From positions 1-64,000 of the forward strand of contig NZ_CAMLJP010000021.1 in assembly GCF_946480385.1 (NCBI RefSeq): a stretch of DNA of 64,000 nt, read 5' to 3'. The notes under the pieces were generated by a model, which was not told the DNA's origin, searched no databases, and saw nothing but the letters and a program-made list of their open reading frames with translations. The first letter of the stretch is position 1. The number at the start of each line of letters is the position of its first letter. Positions 43,585 to 53,001 of the stretch are shown piece by piece. The DNA comes from an uncultured Azospirillum sp. Lineage in GTDB: Bacteria > Pseudomonadota > Alphaproteobacteria > Azospirillales > Azospirillaceae. A program made the translations under genes and the position numbers.

Positions 43585-43644
43585 GGATGGCGCTGTGACG
43601 GCAATCACAGGGGCAGGCGCTGGAGCGGAAAGCCGGGGCGAGGA

Positions 43645-43908
43645 TCAGTGAAGACGGAAATCGGCGGCGGCGTGGCGAAGCTCGCCGGGGGTGATGAGGG
43701 TCTGGCTCGCCAGCCGTACCGAATGCAGCTTGCCGTCCAGATTGCGCTGCCAGAAATCGAGGAAGCGGCGCAGCACCGGATAGTCCGGCGCCTGGTCCAG
43801 CTCCTGCCACAGGTAGCACTGCAGCAGGCCGGGATGGTCCGGCATATGGTAGAGAATCTCGGCGGTGGTCAGGCGGAAATCGCGGAGCTGGAGGCTGAGA
43901 TCGGCCAT
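43645..43908 (-). CDS. usg: Usg family protein
   Basis: An 87-aa soluble protein of the alphaproteobacterial Usg family. It has RLTTAEILYHMPDHPGLLQCY, LWQELDQAPDYPVLRRFLDFWQ (given in parts here: YLWQELDQAP, RRFLDFWQRNLDGKLHSV) and the end RHAAADFRLH. Family members are short and found widely in the class, often near tryptophan genes; their function is not established. GGGAGACCGCGC precedes the ATG at 43908. It is divergent from groES. Confidence 0.85.
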   Translation of the reverse strand: MADLSLQLRDFRLTTAEILYHMPDHPGLLQCYLWQELDQAPDYPVLRRFLDFWQRNLDGKLHSVRLASQTLITPGELRHAAADFRLH

Positions 43909-44144
43909 GCGCGGTCTCCCGTTCGGTGGGGGGATCGGGTGGGTCTGGCGGTGTCCGGTTCCTCTTGGTGCCGTCCCGGCATGGGGGAGATGCGACGGAA
44001 CGGTCGGGTCCTTCGTGACCGTTTGAAGAAATCTTGCCCCGGCCCGGGTTGGAGTGCAACGGGAAATATTGAGCTCTTACAATATGTTAGCAGCATGTCT
44101 CGGTGAGTGCTGCCGGCATTTGCGGCAAATTCGGAAACGAGCCT

Positions 44145-44170
44145 CTTGAATCCCCAAACCGCTTCGATTA
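44145..44170 (+). promoter_or_regulatory. Candidate sigma-32 (RpoH) promoter of groESL
   Basis: CTTGAA at 44145-44150 matches the -35 element of alphaproteobacterial RpoH promoters. The -10 would lie near 44168 (ATTAGCT), just before the CIRCE element. The -10 match is weak, so the call rests on position and the -35. Confidence 0.45.
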
Positions 44171-44175
44171 GCTGT

Positions 44176-44202
44176 CTGGCACTCGCCGGGAGGGAGTGCT
44201 AA
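44176..44202 (+). promoter_or_regulatory. CIRCE element (HrcA operator)
   Basis: CTGGCACTC-N9-GAGTGCTAA. The right half is perfect and the left half differs from TTAGCACTC at two positions. It lies 62 bp before groES and marks repression by HrcA. Confidence 0.92.
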
Positions 44203-44264
44203 CAGCCGCCGCCCGCGCCAATTCACGTCAGTCAGAACCAAGCCTTGATCCAAGGAGGCATTCC

Positions 44265-44555
44265 ATGAAGTTCCGTCCGCTGCACGACCGCGTCGTCGTC
44301 AAGCGTCTGGAGTCCGACACCAAGACCAAGGGCGGGATCATCATCCCCGACACGGCGAAGGAAAAGCCGCAGGAAGGCGAAGTCATCGCCGTCGGCCCGG
44401 GCGCCCGCGACGAGTCGGGCAAGGTCGTGACGCTGGACGTCAAGGCCGGCGACCGTATCCTGTTCGGCAAGTGGTCGGGCACGGAAGTGAAGATCGAAGG
44501 CCAGGATTTCCTGATCATGAAGGAATCCGACATCATGGGCATCATCGAGGCCTAA
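44265..44555 (+). CDS. groES: Co-chaperonin GroES
   Basis: A 96-aa lid protein of the GroEL chaperonin. It has [13 protein letters not shown] at the N-terminus, the mobile loop [17 protein letters not shown], and [19 protein letters not shown] C-terminal strands ([19 protein letters not shown]). AAGGAGGCATTCC precedes the ATG at 44265. It is first in the groESL operon, under CIRCE/HrcA and a probable RpoH promoter. Confidence 0.98.
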   Translation: MKFRPLHDRVVVKRLESDTKTKGGIIIPDTAKEKPQEGEVIAVGPGARDESGKVVTLDVKAGDRILFGKWSGTEVKIEGQDFLIMKESDIMGIIEA

Positions 44556-44577
44556 GTCCTCTGCCCGTATCCTTTGA

Positions 44578-46248
<1,671 letters not shown>

Positions 46249-46275
46249 TAGCCCGCCGTCTGTCGGTTCGGAAAG

Positions 46276-46308
46276 GGGCGCCTCCGCAAGGGGGCGCCCT
46301 TTTCTTTT
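46276..46308 (+). terminator. Intrinsic terminator after groEL
   Basis: A stem of GGGCGCC (46276-46282) with GGCGCCC (46293-46299), followed by TTTTCTTTT. It lies 27 bp after the groEL stop. Confidence 0.85.
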
Positions 46309-46502
46309 GTCCGGAGAAATGCGGGGGAGCGGGTTGCGCCCAGTCGCACCCACCGAGAAAAGCCCCAACCTAAAAATGTCAAGGCGAACTCCGCCTTGCT
46401 TTGCCGCGGCCGCCTCCCAATAATCCGCCCCTCTCTTGCCGGGTGCCCCAGCGTGGGGCGCCGGCCTCCTGACTTCCGTATATTTTAACGAGGGCCTGTT
46501 CC

Positions 46503-46880
46503 ATGCGCTCCTTCGAGGGCCAGCATTCCGACAACGTCGCCATCAAGCGCACCCGCGAGCAGAAGCAGCGCCAGCTGGTTCAGCTCAAGGAGCAGCTGGC
46601 GACGCTGAAAGCCCACGCGGCCCCCGCCATCCGTGAAGCGCTGGTCAAGCGCATCGCCGAACTCGACGCCGAACTGCGCCAGCCCGCCAAGCCGCCCCGT
46701 GAAGGCCGCGAGGGCCGCGAGGGACGTGGTGGCGAGGGCCGTGAAGACGCGCCGCGCCATCCCCGCCGCGAATCCCGCCCCAGCGTCTTCCGCGCCGAAG
46801 AGAATGGCGATCGGGGCGGCGACCGTGGCGGCGCCCTGTCCGCGTCCAGCGTCTTCGCCTCGCCCCGCCGCCGCAGCTAA
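46503..46880 (+). CDS. Coiled-coil protein with Arg/Gly-rich tail
   Basis: A 125-aa basic protein that I do not recognise. Residues 1-58 are predicted helical or coiled coil (REQKQRQLVQLKEQLATLK, EALVKRIAELDAELRQ). Residues 60-125 are disordered and rich in R, G and E, with repeats of REG (PREGREGREGRGGEGRED) and two copies of S-V-F (RPSVFRAEE, SSVFASPRRR). GAGGG lies upstream of the ATG at 46503. RG-rich tails often bind RNA, but no evidence beyond composition exists. It is followed 15 bp later by an EamA transporter gene. Confidence 0.65.
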   Translation: MRSFEGQHSDNVAIKRTREQKQRQLVQLKEQLATLKAHAAPAIREALVKRIAELDAELRQPAKPPREGREGREGRGGEGREDAPRHPRRESRPSVFRAEENGDRGGDRGGALSASSVFASPRRRS

Positions 46881-46895
46881 AGCACGGACAGCCCG

Positions 46896-47813
46896 ATGCC
46901 CGCCGATCGCGTCGCCTCCGCCAAAGGATCCCGTCTGGCCGATCAGGCCTGGCTGCTGATGATGCTGCCGCCCCTGTTCTGGGCCGGCAACGCGGTCCTG
47001 GGGCGCGCGGTCGCCGGGGCGGTGCCGCCCATCGGGCTGGCCTTCTGGCGCTGGTGCCTGGGCATGCTGGTGGTGCTGCCCTTCGCCTGGCCGCATCTGC
47101 GCCACGACATCACGCCGATCCTGGCGCGGTGGAAGAGCGTCCTGCTGCTGGGCACGCTGGGCATCGGCATCTACAACACCTTCCAATACATCGCGCTGAA
47201 CACGACCACCGCGCTGAACTGCGTGATGCTGCAGTCGTCGATGCCGGTGATGATCGTGCTGATGAGCCTCGTCCTGTTCCGCGACCGGATCGGGGCGATG
47301 CAGGGGGTGGGGATCGCCGTCTCGCTGATCGGCGCGATGACGCTGATCTCCCACGGCGATCCGGCGACGCTGCTGGGGCTGGAGCTGAATGCCGGCGACG
47401 TCTGGATGCTGGCGGCGGTGGCGATCTATGCCGCCTACACCACGCTGCTGCGCCGGCGGCCGTCCATCCATGGCCTGAGCTTCGTCGTCGTCACCTTCGC
47501 CATCGGCGCGGTGGAACTGCTGCCTTTCTACATCTGGGAAAGCCTGAGCGGCCATCCGGTGCAGGCCAGCGGCATCACGGTGCTGGCGGTCGGCTATACC
47601 GTGCTGTTCCCGTCCATCGCCGCCTATCTCTGCTTCAACCGGGCGGTGGAACTGCTCGGTCCCAACACCGCCGGCCTCGCCATCCATCTGGTGCCGGTCT
47701 TCGGCAGTCTGCTGGCCATCCTGTTCCTGGGCGAGCAGCCGCATCTCTATCACGGGATCGGCATCGCGCTGATCGCCGCCGGCATCGTCCTGGCGACCCG
47801 CCGCCGGGCCTGA
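46896..47813 (+). CDS. EamA-family (DMT) transporter
   Basis: A 305-aa inner-membrane protein with ten helices in two EamA repeats (about 20-150 and 165-300). Typical sequences are FWAGNAVLGRAVAG and FWRWCLGMLVVLP in the first repeat and AVGYTVLFPSIAAYLCFNRAVELLG in the second (given in parts: LFPSIAAYLCFNRAVELLG). DMT proteins export metabolites such as amino acids; the substrate is not predictable. It follows the Arg/Gly-rich protein after 15 bp and may share a transcript. Confidence 0.9.
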   Translation: MPADRVASAKGSRLADQAWLLMMLPPLFWAGNAVLGRAVAGAVPPIGLAFWRWCLGMLVVLPFAWPHLRHDITPILARWKSVLLLGTLGIGIYNTFQYIALNTTTALNCVMLQSSMPVMIVLMSLVLFRDRIGAMQGVGIAVSLIGAMTLISHGDPATLLGLELNAGDVWMLAAVAIYAAYTTLLRRRPSIHGLSFVVVTFAIGAVELLPFYIWESLSGHPVQASGITVLAVGYTVLFPSIAAYLCFNRAVELLGPNTAGLAIHLVPVFGSLLAILFLGEQPHLYHGIGIALIAAGIVLATRRRA

Positions 47814-48229
47814 GCGTGGAGGCGGGGGGGCTGGCGCAGTAATAAAATTTCTCCCATAGGGAAATTTTCATGCTGTGTCGGCGAAACAAAAAATCTACGG
47901 TTGAATTATTCTGTGTGGGACAAAGCTGAAGCGGTTTTTCCGGTGGGCCGGCAATCGGTCTATGAGAAGAATTTGCGAATATACTTGGGAAGTTCGCCGT
48001 GTGGTTTTGCATTGCGCCACGGGATAGCGCCTTGATTGGGGTTCTTGTTCGGATGTTCGCCCGTATAATATCCCCGATATCCTTTTAGACACCCCCACTA
48101 TCCCTCGCGCCTGCGGCGGTCAATAAGGGATGACCGCTAAAATGCAGGTCATGGCGGCGGTTCGGTGTCGGATCGATCGTCATGTGGAGCCGGCGCTGTT
48201 CGCCGGTCCGATGTGGTGGAGGTCCCAAG
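47814..48229. other. AT-rich intergenic region upstream of the FixJ-like gene
   Basis: About 416 bases, with 47840-48090 strikingly AT-rich for this genome. It contains an imperfect palindrome at 47844-47868 (AAAATTT and AAATTTT arms, CCC/GGG inner pairs, 2-nt bulge) and a perfect -10 hexamer TATAAT at 48064-48069. No good -35 was found at 16-18 bp. No open frame with a ribosome-binding site was seen. The low GC may mark horizontally acquired DNA or a large promoter region. Confidence 0.5.
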
Positions 48230-48937
48230 ATGCCCCTGCAAATGTCCGCGCCCGCTTACCCGCAAACCGCCTGCCTGGTTCATATCGTCGACGGCGACCT
48301 GCTGTTGCGCAGCACGCTCTCGCGGGCGCTGGGCGCCGTCGGCATCGCCTGCCGGGTCCACAGCACCGCCGCCGACGCGCTGGCCGTGCTGGGCACCGCA
48401 TCGGCCTGCATCGTCCTGCGCAGCGACCTGCCGGACATGACCGCCATCGAATTCATGGCGGAGGCCTCGCTGCACGGGCATGACCTGCCGGTGCTGGTGG
48501 TGACCGAGCAGGGCGATGTCGACGCCGCCGTGGCCGCGATGAAGGCCGGCGCCATGGATTGCATCGCCCATCCCTTCGCCATTCCGGCCTTCCTGGAGCG
48601 GCTGCGCGCCTGTCTCGCCTCCGGCAATCCCCAGGCCCAGCAGCGCGACCGCAGCCGCGACGCCGTCCGCCGGCTGGCTCTGCTGAGCCGCCGCGAGTCT
48701 GAGGTTCTGGAACTGATCGTCGACGGCAAGCAGAGCAAGACCATCGCCTGGGAACTGGGCATCAGCATCAAGACGGTGGAGGTCCACCGCGCCCGCATCA
48801 TGGAAAAGACCGGCAGCCGGTCCATCGTCGGGCTGGGCCGCCTGTGGGAGGCGGCGGAGATGCTGCGCGGGCGCGACCTGCCCCATGCAATCCCCATGCG
48901 CCAGCCGGCCGCGCTGATGGAAGTGGCGGCATCCTGA
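48230..48937 (+). CDS. FixJ/LuxR-family regulator with degenerate receiver
   Basis: A 235-aa two-domain regulator. The receiver (about 14-130) follows FixJ closely (VHIVDGDLLLRSTL, TEQGDVDAAVAAMKAGAMD) but key residues are changed. The phospho-acceptor Asp is Arg64 (CIVLRSDLP), the acidic pocket reads DGD, and the conserved Lys is His114 (IAHPF). The LuxR-type helix-turn-helix (about 150-210) is intact: LSRRESEVLELIVDGKQSKTIAWELGISIKTVEVHRARIM, shown here by its parts LSRRESEVLELIVDG and KTVEVHRARIMEKTG. Phosphorylation-independent DNA binding is predicted. GGAGG lies 9 nt before the ATG at 48230. No histidine kinase is adjacent. Confidence 0.85.
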   Translation: MPLQMSAPAYPQTACLVHIVDGDLLLRSTLSRALGAVGIACRVHSTAADALAVLGTASACIVLRSDLPDMTAIEFMAEASLHGHDLPVLVVTEQGDVDAAVAAMKAGAMDCIAHPFAIPAFLERLRACLASGNPQAQQRDRSRDAVRRLALLSRRESEVLELIVDGKQSKTIAWELGISIKTVEVHRARIMEKTGSRSIVGLGRLWEAAEMLRGRDLPHAIPMRQPAALMEVAAS

Positions 48938-49090
48938 CGCGGTGGACGAAGGGGAACCTTGGACCTTGCGCTTCGTCCGGCTCCGGCCGGGCGAAAAATG
49001 AGACGAGACGTGTCCTTTACGTGGGCTTGACCCCAAGAGGATTGTAATGTTCTGGCGAAGAGCAACCAGAACGCCGACAGGAGCGGTCCG

Positions 49091-50272
49091 ATGTTCCCCG
49101 ATCATGGTCACCGTCGCATCTCCGTGGCGTCGCCCGACGACATCGCCACGGCGCGTCGGATCGCGGCGGAGCGGGCCGAGGGTGTGCTGGGGGACGAAGA
49201 GGCGCTCCGACTGGACCGGCTGGTGGCCGCGTTGGCCGAGCATGCGCTGGGCCGGCCGGACGGCACTCTGCTGATCGCACGGATGCGGTCGGGGGCCGGC
49301 GTCGAATGTCTGGCCTATGACCGCGATGCCGCCATTGCCGAACCGTCGGTGCCATCCGAGGGCGATTCGCTTGCCGGGCTCGGCATCGCGCTGGAAACGG
49401 TCCGGGCGCAGGCCGACCGTTTCCACGTCCATGTGACGCCGGGCATCGGCTCGGCGCTGCTGGCCCGCGTGCTGCGGCCCGGGGCGGACGATGCGCCGCC
49501 GGCCGACGCCATGGTGCAGGCCGGGGCCGTCATGGTCGAGCGGAGCGGGGGCGAGGCCGCGCGGGGCGGCCCTTTCATCGACCATTGGTTCGTCAGCTGC
49601 GCGCCCGCCCGCGGCGAGTACGGCCCCTGCGGAATCGCGCTGATGATCGACGGCGACACGGTGGCCGGCGGCAATGCAGCCGTGGATGGCGGGGCCGGGT
49701 CCGATGCCGGGGGGGACGAAGTCTATGGTCCTCCCCCCTATCCCCCCACGGTGATGACGCCCGGGGTGATCTGGCAGGTGGAGACGGTGGTCGCCGCCAC
49801 GGTGCCCGGCCTGCCGGCGCCCATGGTGGTCAATGCGATCCGGCGCGATCTGAAGGGGCGGCCCGAACTGGGGCTTTCCGAGGACAAGACCCTGGCGCAG
49901 ATCGGACGCGCCGCCGTCGCGGTCCTGCGCTTCGATGCCAAGGCCGTCGACTATACCGCGCTCGGCACCGTGGCCGGGGCGGTGGTGCGCCCGCAGGAAC
50001 TGACGGCGCTCGGCGCGCGCTGGGCGATGATCGGCTTCAACCCGCTGGCCCCGGCCGCCGTCCATCTGCTGTGGGGACCGGGCGATCACGTCGTGCTCTA
50101 CACCGGCGGATGCGCCCGGCTGCCCGCCCTGTTCATCCGCCGTGACCTGCGCACGGTGGACCCGACGCTGGCGGCGCTGATCCTGCTGCGCGACGGCGCG
50201 GTGTGCGACGACGATCACACCATCTTGGTGCTGCGCAACCGCGCCGATCAGGTGCCGGCGTCGGCCGTCTGA
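49091..50272 (+). CDS. Fused RsbT-like and RsbX/SpoIIE-like protein, both degenerate
   Basis: A 393-aa fusion. Residues about 8-120 resemble the RsbT-type anti-sigma ATPase domain (SPDDIATARRIAAERA at the start, LAGLGIALETVRAQADRF as the G2 segment), but the N-box E-x-x-x-N is replaced (VAALAEHALG). Residues about 160-390 resemble a SpoIIE/RsbX PP2C phosphatase (AAVAVLRFDAKAVDYTALG, GDHVVLYTGG, DDDHTILVLRN). The metal-binding Asp expected in Y-T-D-G is Gly339. A Gly/Pro-rich insert (about 208-230) interrupts the phosphatase half. A scaffold or sensing role in a partner switch is more likely than catalysis. AGGAG precedes the ATG. Confidence 0.65.
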   Translation: MFPDHGHRRISVASPDDIATARRIAAERAEGVLGDEEALRLDRLVAALAEHALGRPDGTLLIARMRSGAGVECLAYDRDAAIAEPSVPSEGDSLAGLGIALETVRAQADRFHVHVTPGIGSALLARVLRPGADDAPPADAMVQAGAVMVERSGGEAARGGPFIDHWFVSCAPARGEYGPCGIALMIDGDTVAGGNAAVDGGAGSDAGGDEVYGPPPYPPTVMTPGVIWQVETVVAATVPGLPAPMVVNAIRRDLKGRPELGLSEDKTLAQIGRAAVAVLRFDAKAVDYTALGTVAGAVVRPQELTALGARWAMIGFNPLAPAAVHLLWGPGDHVVLYTGGCARLPALFIRRDLRTVDPTLAALILLRDGAVCDDDHTILVLRNRADQVPASAV

Positions 50273-50292
50273 CGAAGGAAGCCTGTCTGGAT

Positions 50293-50628
50293 CTAGCGAC
50301 CCCAGCCATGCGGGCCGCCGGGGCGTTCCCATGCATGCGGGTCGCCGTTGTGGTTCCATTGCCGGCGGTGCCAGCCGCGATCGCCCCAACCGCGATCCCC
50401 CCAGCGGCGGTCGCCATCCCACGAGCGGTAGCGGTAGCCGGGCTGCACAATGACCGGCGGCGGCACCGCGTAGACGGTGGGCGGCGGCGTTACCACCGGC
50501 CCGCCATAGGCGGGATAATAGGGGTCGTAGCCGTCGTAGGCGACACAGCCGGACAGCGTGGCCGCACCCGCGGCCAGAAGCAGGGCGGTCAGCATCTTCG
50601 GCAGGATCGTCGGACGGATGGTGCGCAT
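50293..50628 (-). CDS. Small Tyr/Pro/Trp-rich lipoprotein
   Basis: A 111-aa predicted lipoprotein. It has a basic start, a hydrophobic segment and a lipobox LSGC (ATLSGCVAYDG). The mature part is rich in Tyr and Pro (YDPYYPAYGGPVVTPPP), then turns to Trp/Arg/Gly repeats (DRRWGDRGWGDRGWHRR). GGAAGCAAGGCC precedes the ATG at 50628. Such low-complexity lipoproteins are common in this class; the function is unknown. It converges with the RsbT/RsbX-like gene. Confidence 0.7.
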   Translation of the reverse strand: MRTIRPTILPKMLTALLLAAGAATLSGCVAYDGYDPYYPAYGGPVVTPPPTVYAVPPPVIVQPGYRYRSWDGDRRWGDRGWGDRGWHRRQWNHNGDPHAWERPGGPHGWGR

Positions 50629-50869
50629 GGCCTTGCTTCCTGTCTTGCGGAGGACCGGGATCGGTGAGGAAAGCGGTCATCGGTACAAACAGCCCAACCC
50701 GCCCGGCTATTCCATACCCCTTTGGCGTCACCCTGTCCGGAGCAGGTGAAACAACAGATCGTCCATCGTGGTTTCGGATGGATGAAACAAGAACTATGAA
50801 TTTCACATATTCAATTGGCACCGTCATCCTGTGTCCCGACTTCCTCCACAGCATGAAGACGAGGCCATC

Positions 50870-51895
50870 ATGAAAGCCATCGGCTACCGCAAGTCCCTGC
50901 CCATCACCGATGCCGACGCGCTGATCGATGTCGAGATCGACCGTCCGGCGCCCGCCGGCCGCGACCTGCTGGTCCGGGTGGAGGCGGTGTCGGTCAACCC
51001 GGTGGACACCAAGCTGCGCCGCAACGCCTCGCCGGCCGGGGGCGACCTGCGCATCCTGGGCTTCGACGCTGCCGGCATCGTCGAGGCGGTCGGGCCGGAC
51101 GTGACCCTGTTCCGCCCCGGCGACGCGGTGTTCTATGCCGGCGCCATCGACCGTCCCGGCACCAACAGCGAGTATCATCTGGTCGACGAGCGCATCGTCG
51201 GCGCCCGTCCGGCCAGCCTGAGCGTCGCCGAGGCCGCCGCCCTGCCGCTGACCGCCATCACCGCCTGGGAGATGCTGTTCGACCGGCTGGGCCTGCCGCG
51301 CGATGGTGATGGGCAGAATGGGGGCGAGGGCAAGTCGCTGCTGATCGTCGGCGGGGCTGGCGGCGTCGGCTCCATCGCCATCCAGCTGGCCCGCCGGCTG
51401 AGCAAGGTCCGGGTGCTGGCCACCGCCTCGCGTCCGGAGACCGCCGACTGGGTGCGCGAACTGGGCGCCCATGACGTGATCGACCACAGCCGGCCGATGG
51501 CGGAGCAGGTGAAGGCGCTGGGGCTGTCCGGTGTCGACTACATCTTCTCGACCAACGCGACCGACCGCCATTTCCCGGATCTGGTCGAGCTGGTGGCGCC
51601 GCAGGGCCATATCGGCCTGATCGACGATCCGGAGCCCATCGACGTCCGCCTGCTGAAGCGCAAGAGCGTCTCGCTCCATTGGGAGCTGATGTTCACCCGG
51701 TCGCTGTTCCAGACCGACGACATGATCGCCCAGCACAAGCTGCTGACCGAGGTGTCGCGGCTGGTCGATGCCGGCACGCTGCGCACCACCCTGACGGAAA
51801 CGCTGGGCCGCATCGATGCCGCCAGCCTGCGCAAGGCCCATGCCCTGATCGAGTCGGGCAAGGCGCGCGGCAAGGTGGTGCTGGAAGGCTTCTGA
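50870..51895 (+). CDS. Zinc-type alcohol dehydrogenase-like oxidoreductase (MDR)
   Basis: A 341-aa medium-chain dehydrogenase/reductase of the quinone-oxidoreductase-like branch. It has VEAVSVNPVDTKLRR at the N-terminus, GFDAAGIVEAVGPDV, and the NADPH loop LIVGGAGGVGSIAIQLAR. The structural and catalytic zinc cysteines of true alcohol dehydrogenases are missing, so it probably reduces quinones or enals. ACGAGG precedes the ATG at 50870. An imperfect inverted repeat TGAAT-N7-ATTCA lies at 50797-50813 in its upstream region. It converges with a LysR-type regulator gene that may control it. Confidence 0.87.
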   Translation: MKAIGYRKSLPITDADALIDVEIDRPAPAGRDLLVRVEAVSVNPVDTKLRRNASPAGGDLRILGFDAAGIVEAVGPDVTLFRPGDAVFYAGAIDRPGTNSEYHLVDERIVGARPASLSVAEAAALPLTAITAWEMLFDRLGLPRDGDGQNGGEGKSLLIVGGAGGVGSIAIQLARRLSKVRVLATASRPETADWVRELGAHDVIDHSRPMAEQVKALGLSGVDYIFSTNATDRHFPDLVELVAPQGHIGLIDDPEPIDVRLLKRKSVSLHWELMFTRSLFQTDDMIAQHKLLTEVSRLVDAGTLRTTLTETLGRIDAASLRKAHALIESGKARGKVVLEGF

Positions 51896-51914
51896 TCCGC
51901 GTTTCCCCGCCGCT

Positions 51915-52808
51915 TTAGCCTGCGAGGGCGAGCGGCGGGCGGGCGGGGCGCATCGCCGCCAGGCTCTCGACGATGAAGCCGACCAGCGGTTCGGCGAGGC
52001 GGCGGTTGCGCGGCGTCTCGCCGAAGATCGCCATTTCGACGTTGCCCAACTCGGGCAGGCCGTCCTCCACCCCCAGCCGGCGCACGCCGTCGGGCACCGA
52101 GGATTCGCTGAGCACCGCCACCCCCAGCCCGGCGCGGACGGCGGCCTGGACCCCCATGACGCTGGCGCTGGTGTAGACCACCCGCCAGGATCGGCCGATC
52201 TCGCCCAGTGCCGCCAGCCCGCGGTTGCGGAAGACGCAAGGGGCCGGCAGGGCGCAGAAGGGCAAGGGGCCGTCAGTCGGGATTTCCAGACCGGGGGCGG
52301 CGATCCAGCGCATCGGCTCGGTCCAGATGGCGCGACCGCGGCTGTCGCCGGCATCGCGGCGCGAGATCACGAGGTCCAACTCTCCGGTATCCAGCGCCGA
52401 GACCAGATCGCTGCACAGGCCCACCCGCACGTCGATGTGCAGGCGCGGGTGCAGCTTGGCGAAGCGGCGCAGCACATGGGGCAGATGGTCGGACAGGAAA
52501 TATTCGGCCACTCCCAGCCGCAGTTCGCCCTCTGCCGCCGGTTCGGTGAAGCGGCGCACCGTCTCGTCGTTCAGGTCGAGCAGGCGGCGGGCATAGCCCA
52601 TCAGCAGTTCGCCGTCATGGGTCAGGGCAAGCGACCGGCTGGTGCGCTCGAAGACGCGGCGGCCGAGCATGTCCTCCAGCTTCTTGACCTTGACGCTGAT
52701 CGCCGACTGCGTCCGTCCCAGCCGTTCGGCCGCCGCGGTGAAACCGCCGGCCTCCGCCACGGTGACGAAGGCGCGCAGCGCGTCGATCTCCAGGTCGAGC
52801 AGGGACAT
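51915..52808 (-). CDS. LysR-family transcriptional regulator
   Basis: A 297-aa LysR regulator. The N-terminal winged helix (about 4-65) reads LDLEIDALRAFVTVAEAGGF, TAAAERLGRTQSAISVKVKK and LEDMLGRRVFERTSR. The effector domain (about 92-290) shows the usual GELRLGVAEYF start. The ATG at 52808 begins the recognised fold and has GGAA upstream; the frame is open to 52880. It is convergent with the MDR oxidoreductase gene. The inducer is unknown. Confidence 0.93.
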   Translation of the reverse strand: MSLLDLEIDALRAFVTVAEAGGFTAAAERLGRTQSAISVKVKKLEDMLGRRVFERTSRSLALTHDGELLMGYARRLLDLNDETVRRFTEPAAEGELRLGVAEYFLSDHLPHVLRRFAKLHPRLHIDVRVGLCSDLVSALDTGELDLVISRRDAGDSRGRAIWTEPMRWIAAPGLEIPTDGPLPFCALPAPCVFRNRGLAALGEIGRSWRVVYTSASVMGVQAAVRAGLGVAVLSESSVPDGVRRLGVEDGLPELGNVEMAIFGETPRNRRLAEPLVGFIVESLAAMRPARPPLALAG

Positions 52809-53001
52809 GAGAATGCATTCCGGATAGTCATCGGTGGTGCTCATCCTATCGCGATTGCTCATGGATGGCGAGCGGCGCATCGGGGCGGCCCGAGGGACAA
52901 GCGGTGGCCGGGCCGTTGAAGCCGGGCGGGGGCGTTCTCATTGTCAGCCTCCGGGCCTTGCCGCCCGGATGCCTGACGATGCTTGAGGAGAGAGACGCCC
53001 G

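Larger units (their letters stand above)
43909..44264. other. Divergent usg/groES regulatory region
   Basis: About 356 bases without a supported gene. It holds the usg promoter on one side, and the heat-shock promoter and CIRCE element of groESL on the other. An AT-rich patch (TTACAATATGTTAGC) lies near 44077-44091. Confidence 0.55.

Noticed and set aside
42623..43908. Prophage remnant
   Set aside because: Only a lysozyme and an unassigned small membrane protein are present; no integrase, terminase, capsid, tail or att repeat was seen.
46380..46398. Second groESL terminator (CAAGGCG-AACTC-CGCCTTG)
   Set aside because: A 7-bp hairpin without a T-run and more than 130 bp after the stop; the stronger hairpin at 46276 explains termination.
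46700..46760. CRISPR-like or tandem DNA repeat
   Set aside because: The repeated GAGGGCCGC units encode REG repeats of the coding sequence; there are no spacers.
48149..52354. A 1401-codon open frame on the minus strand
   Set aside because: It is antisense to several well-supported genes (FixJ-like, RsbT/RsbX-like, oxidoreductase). Its composition is that of a GC-rich shadow frame, with no start signal or recognisable domain.
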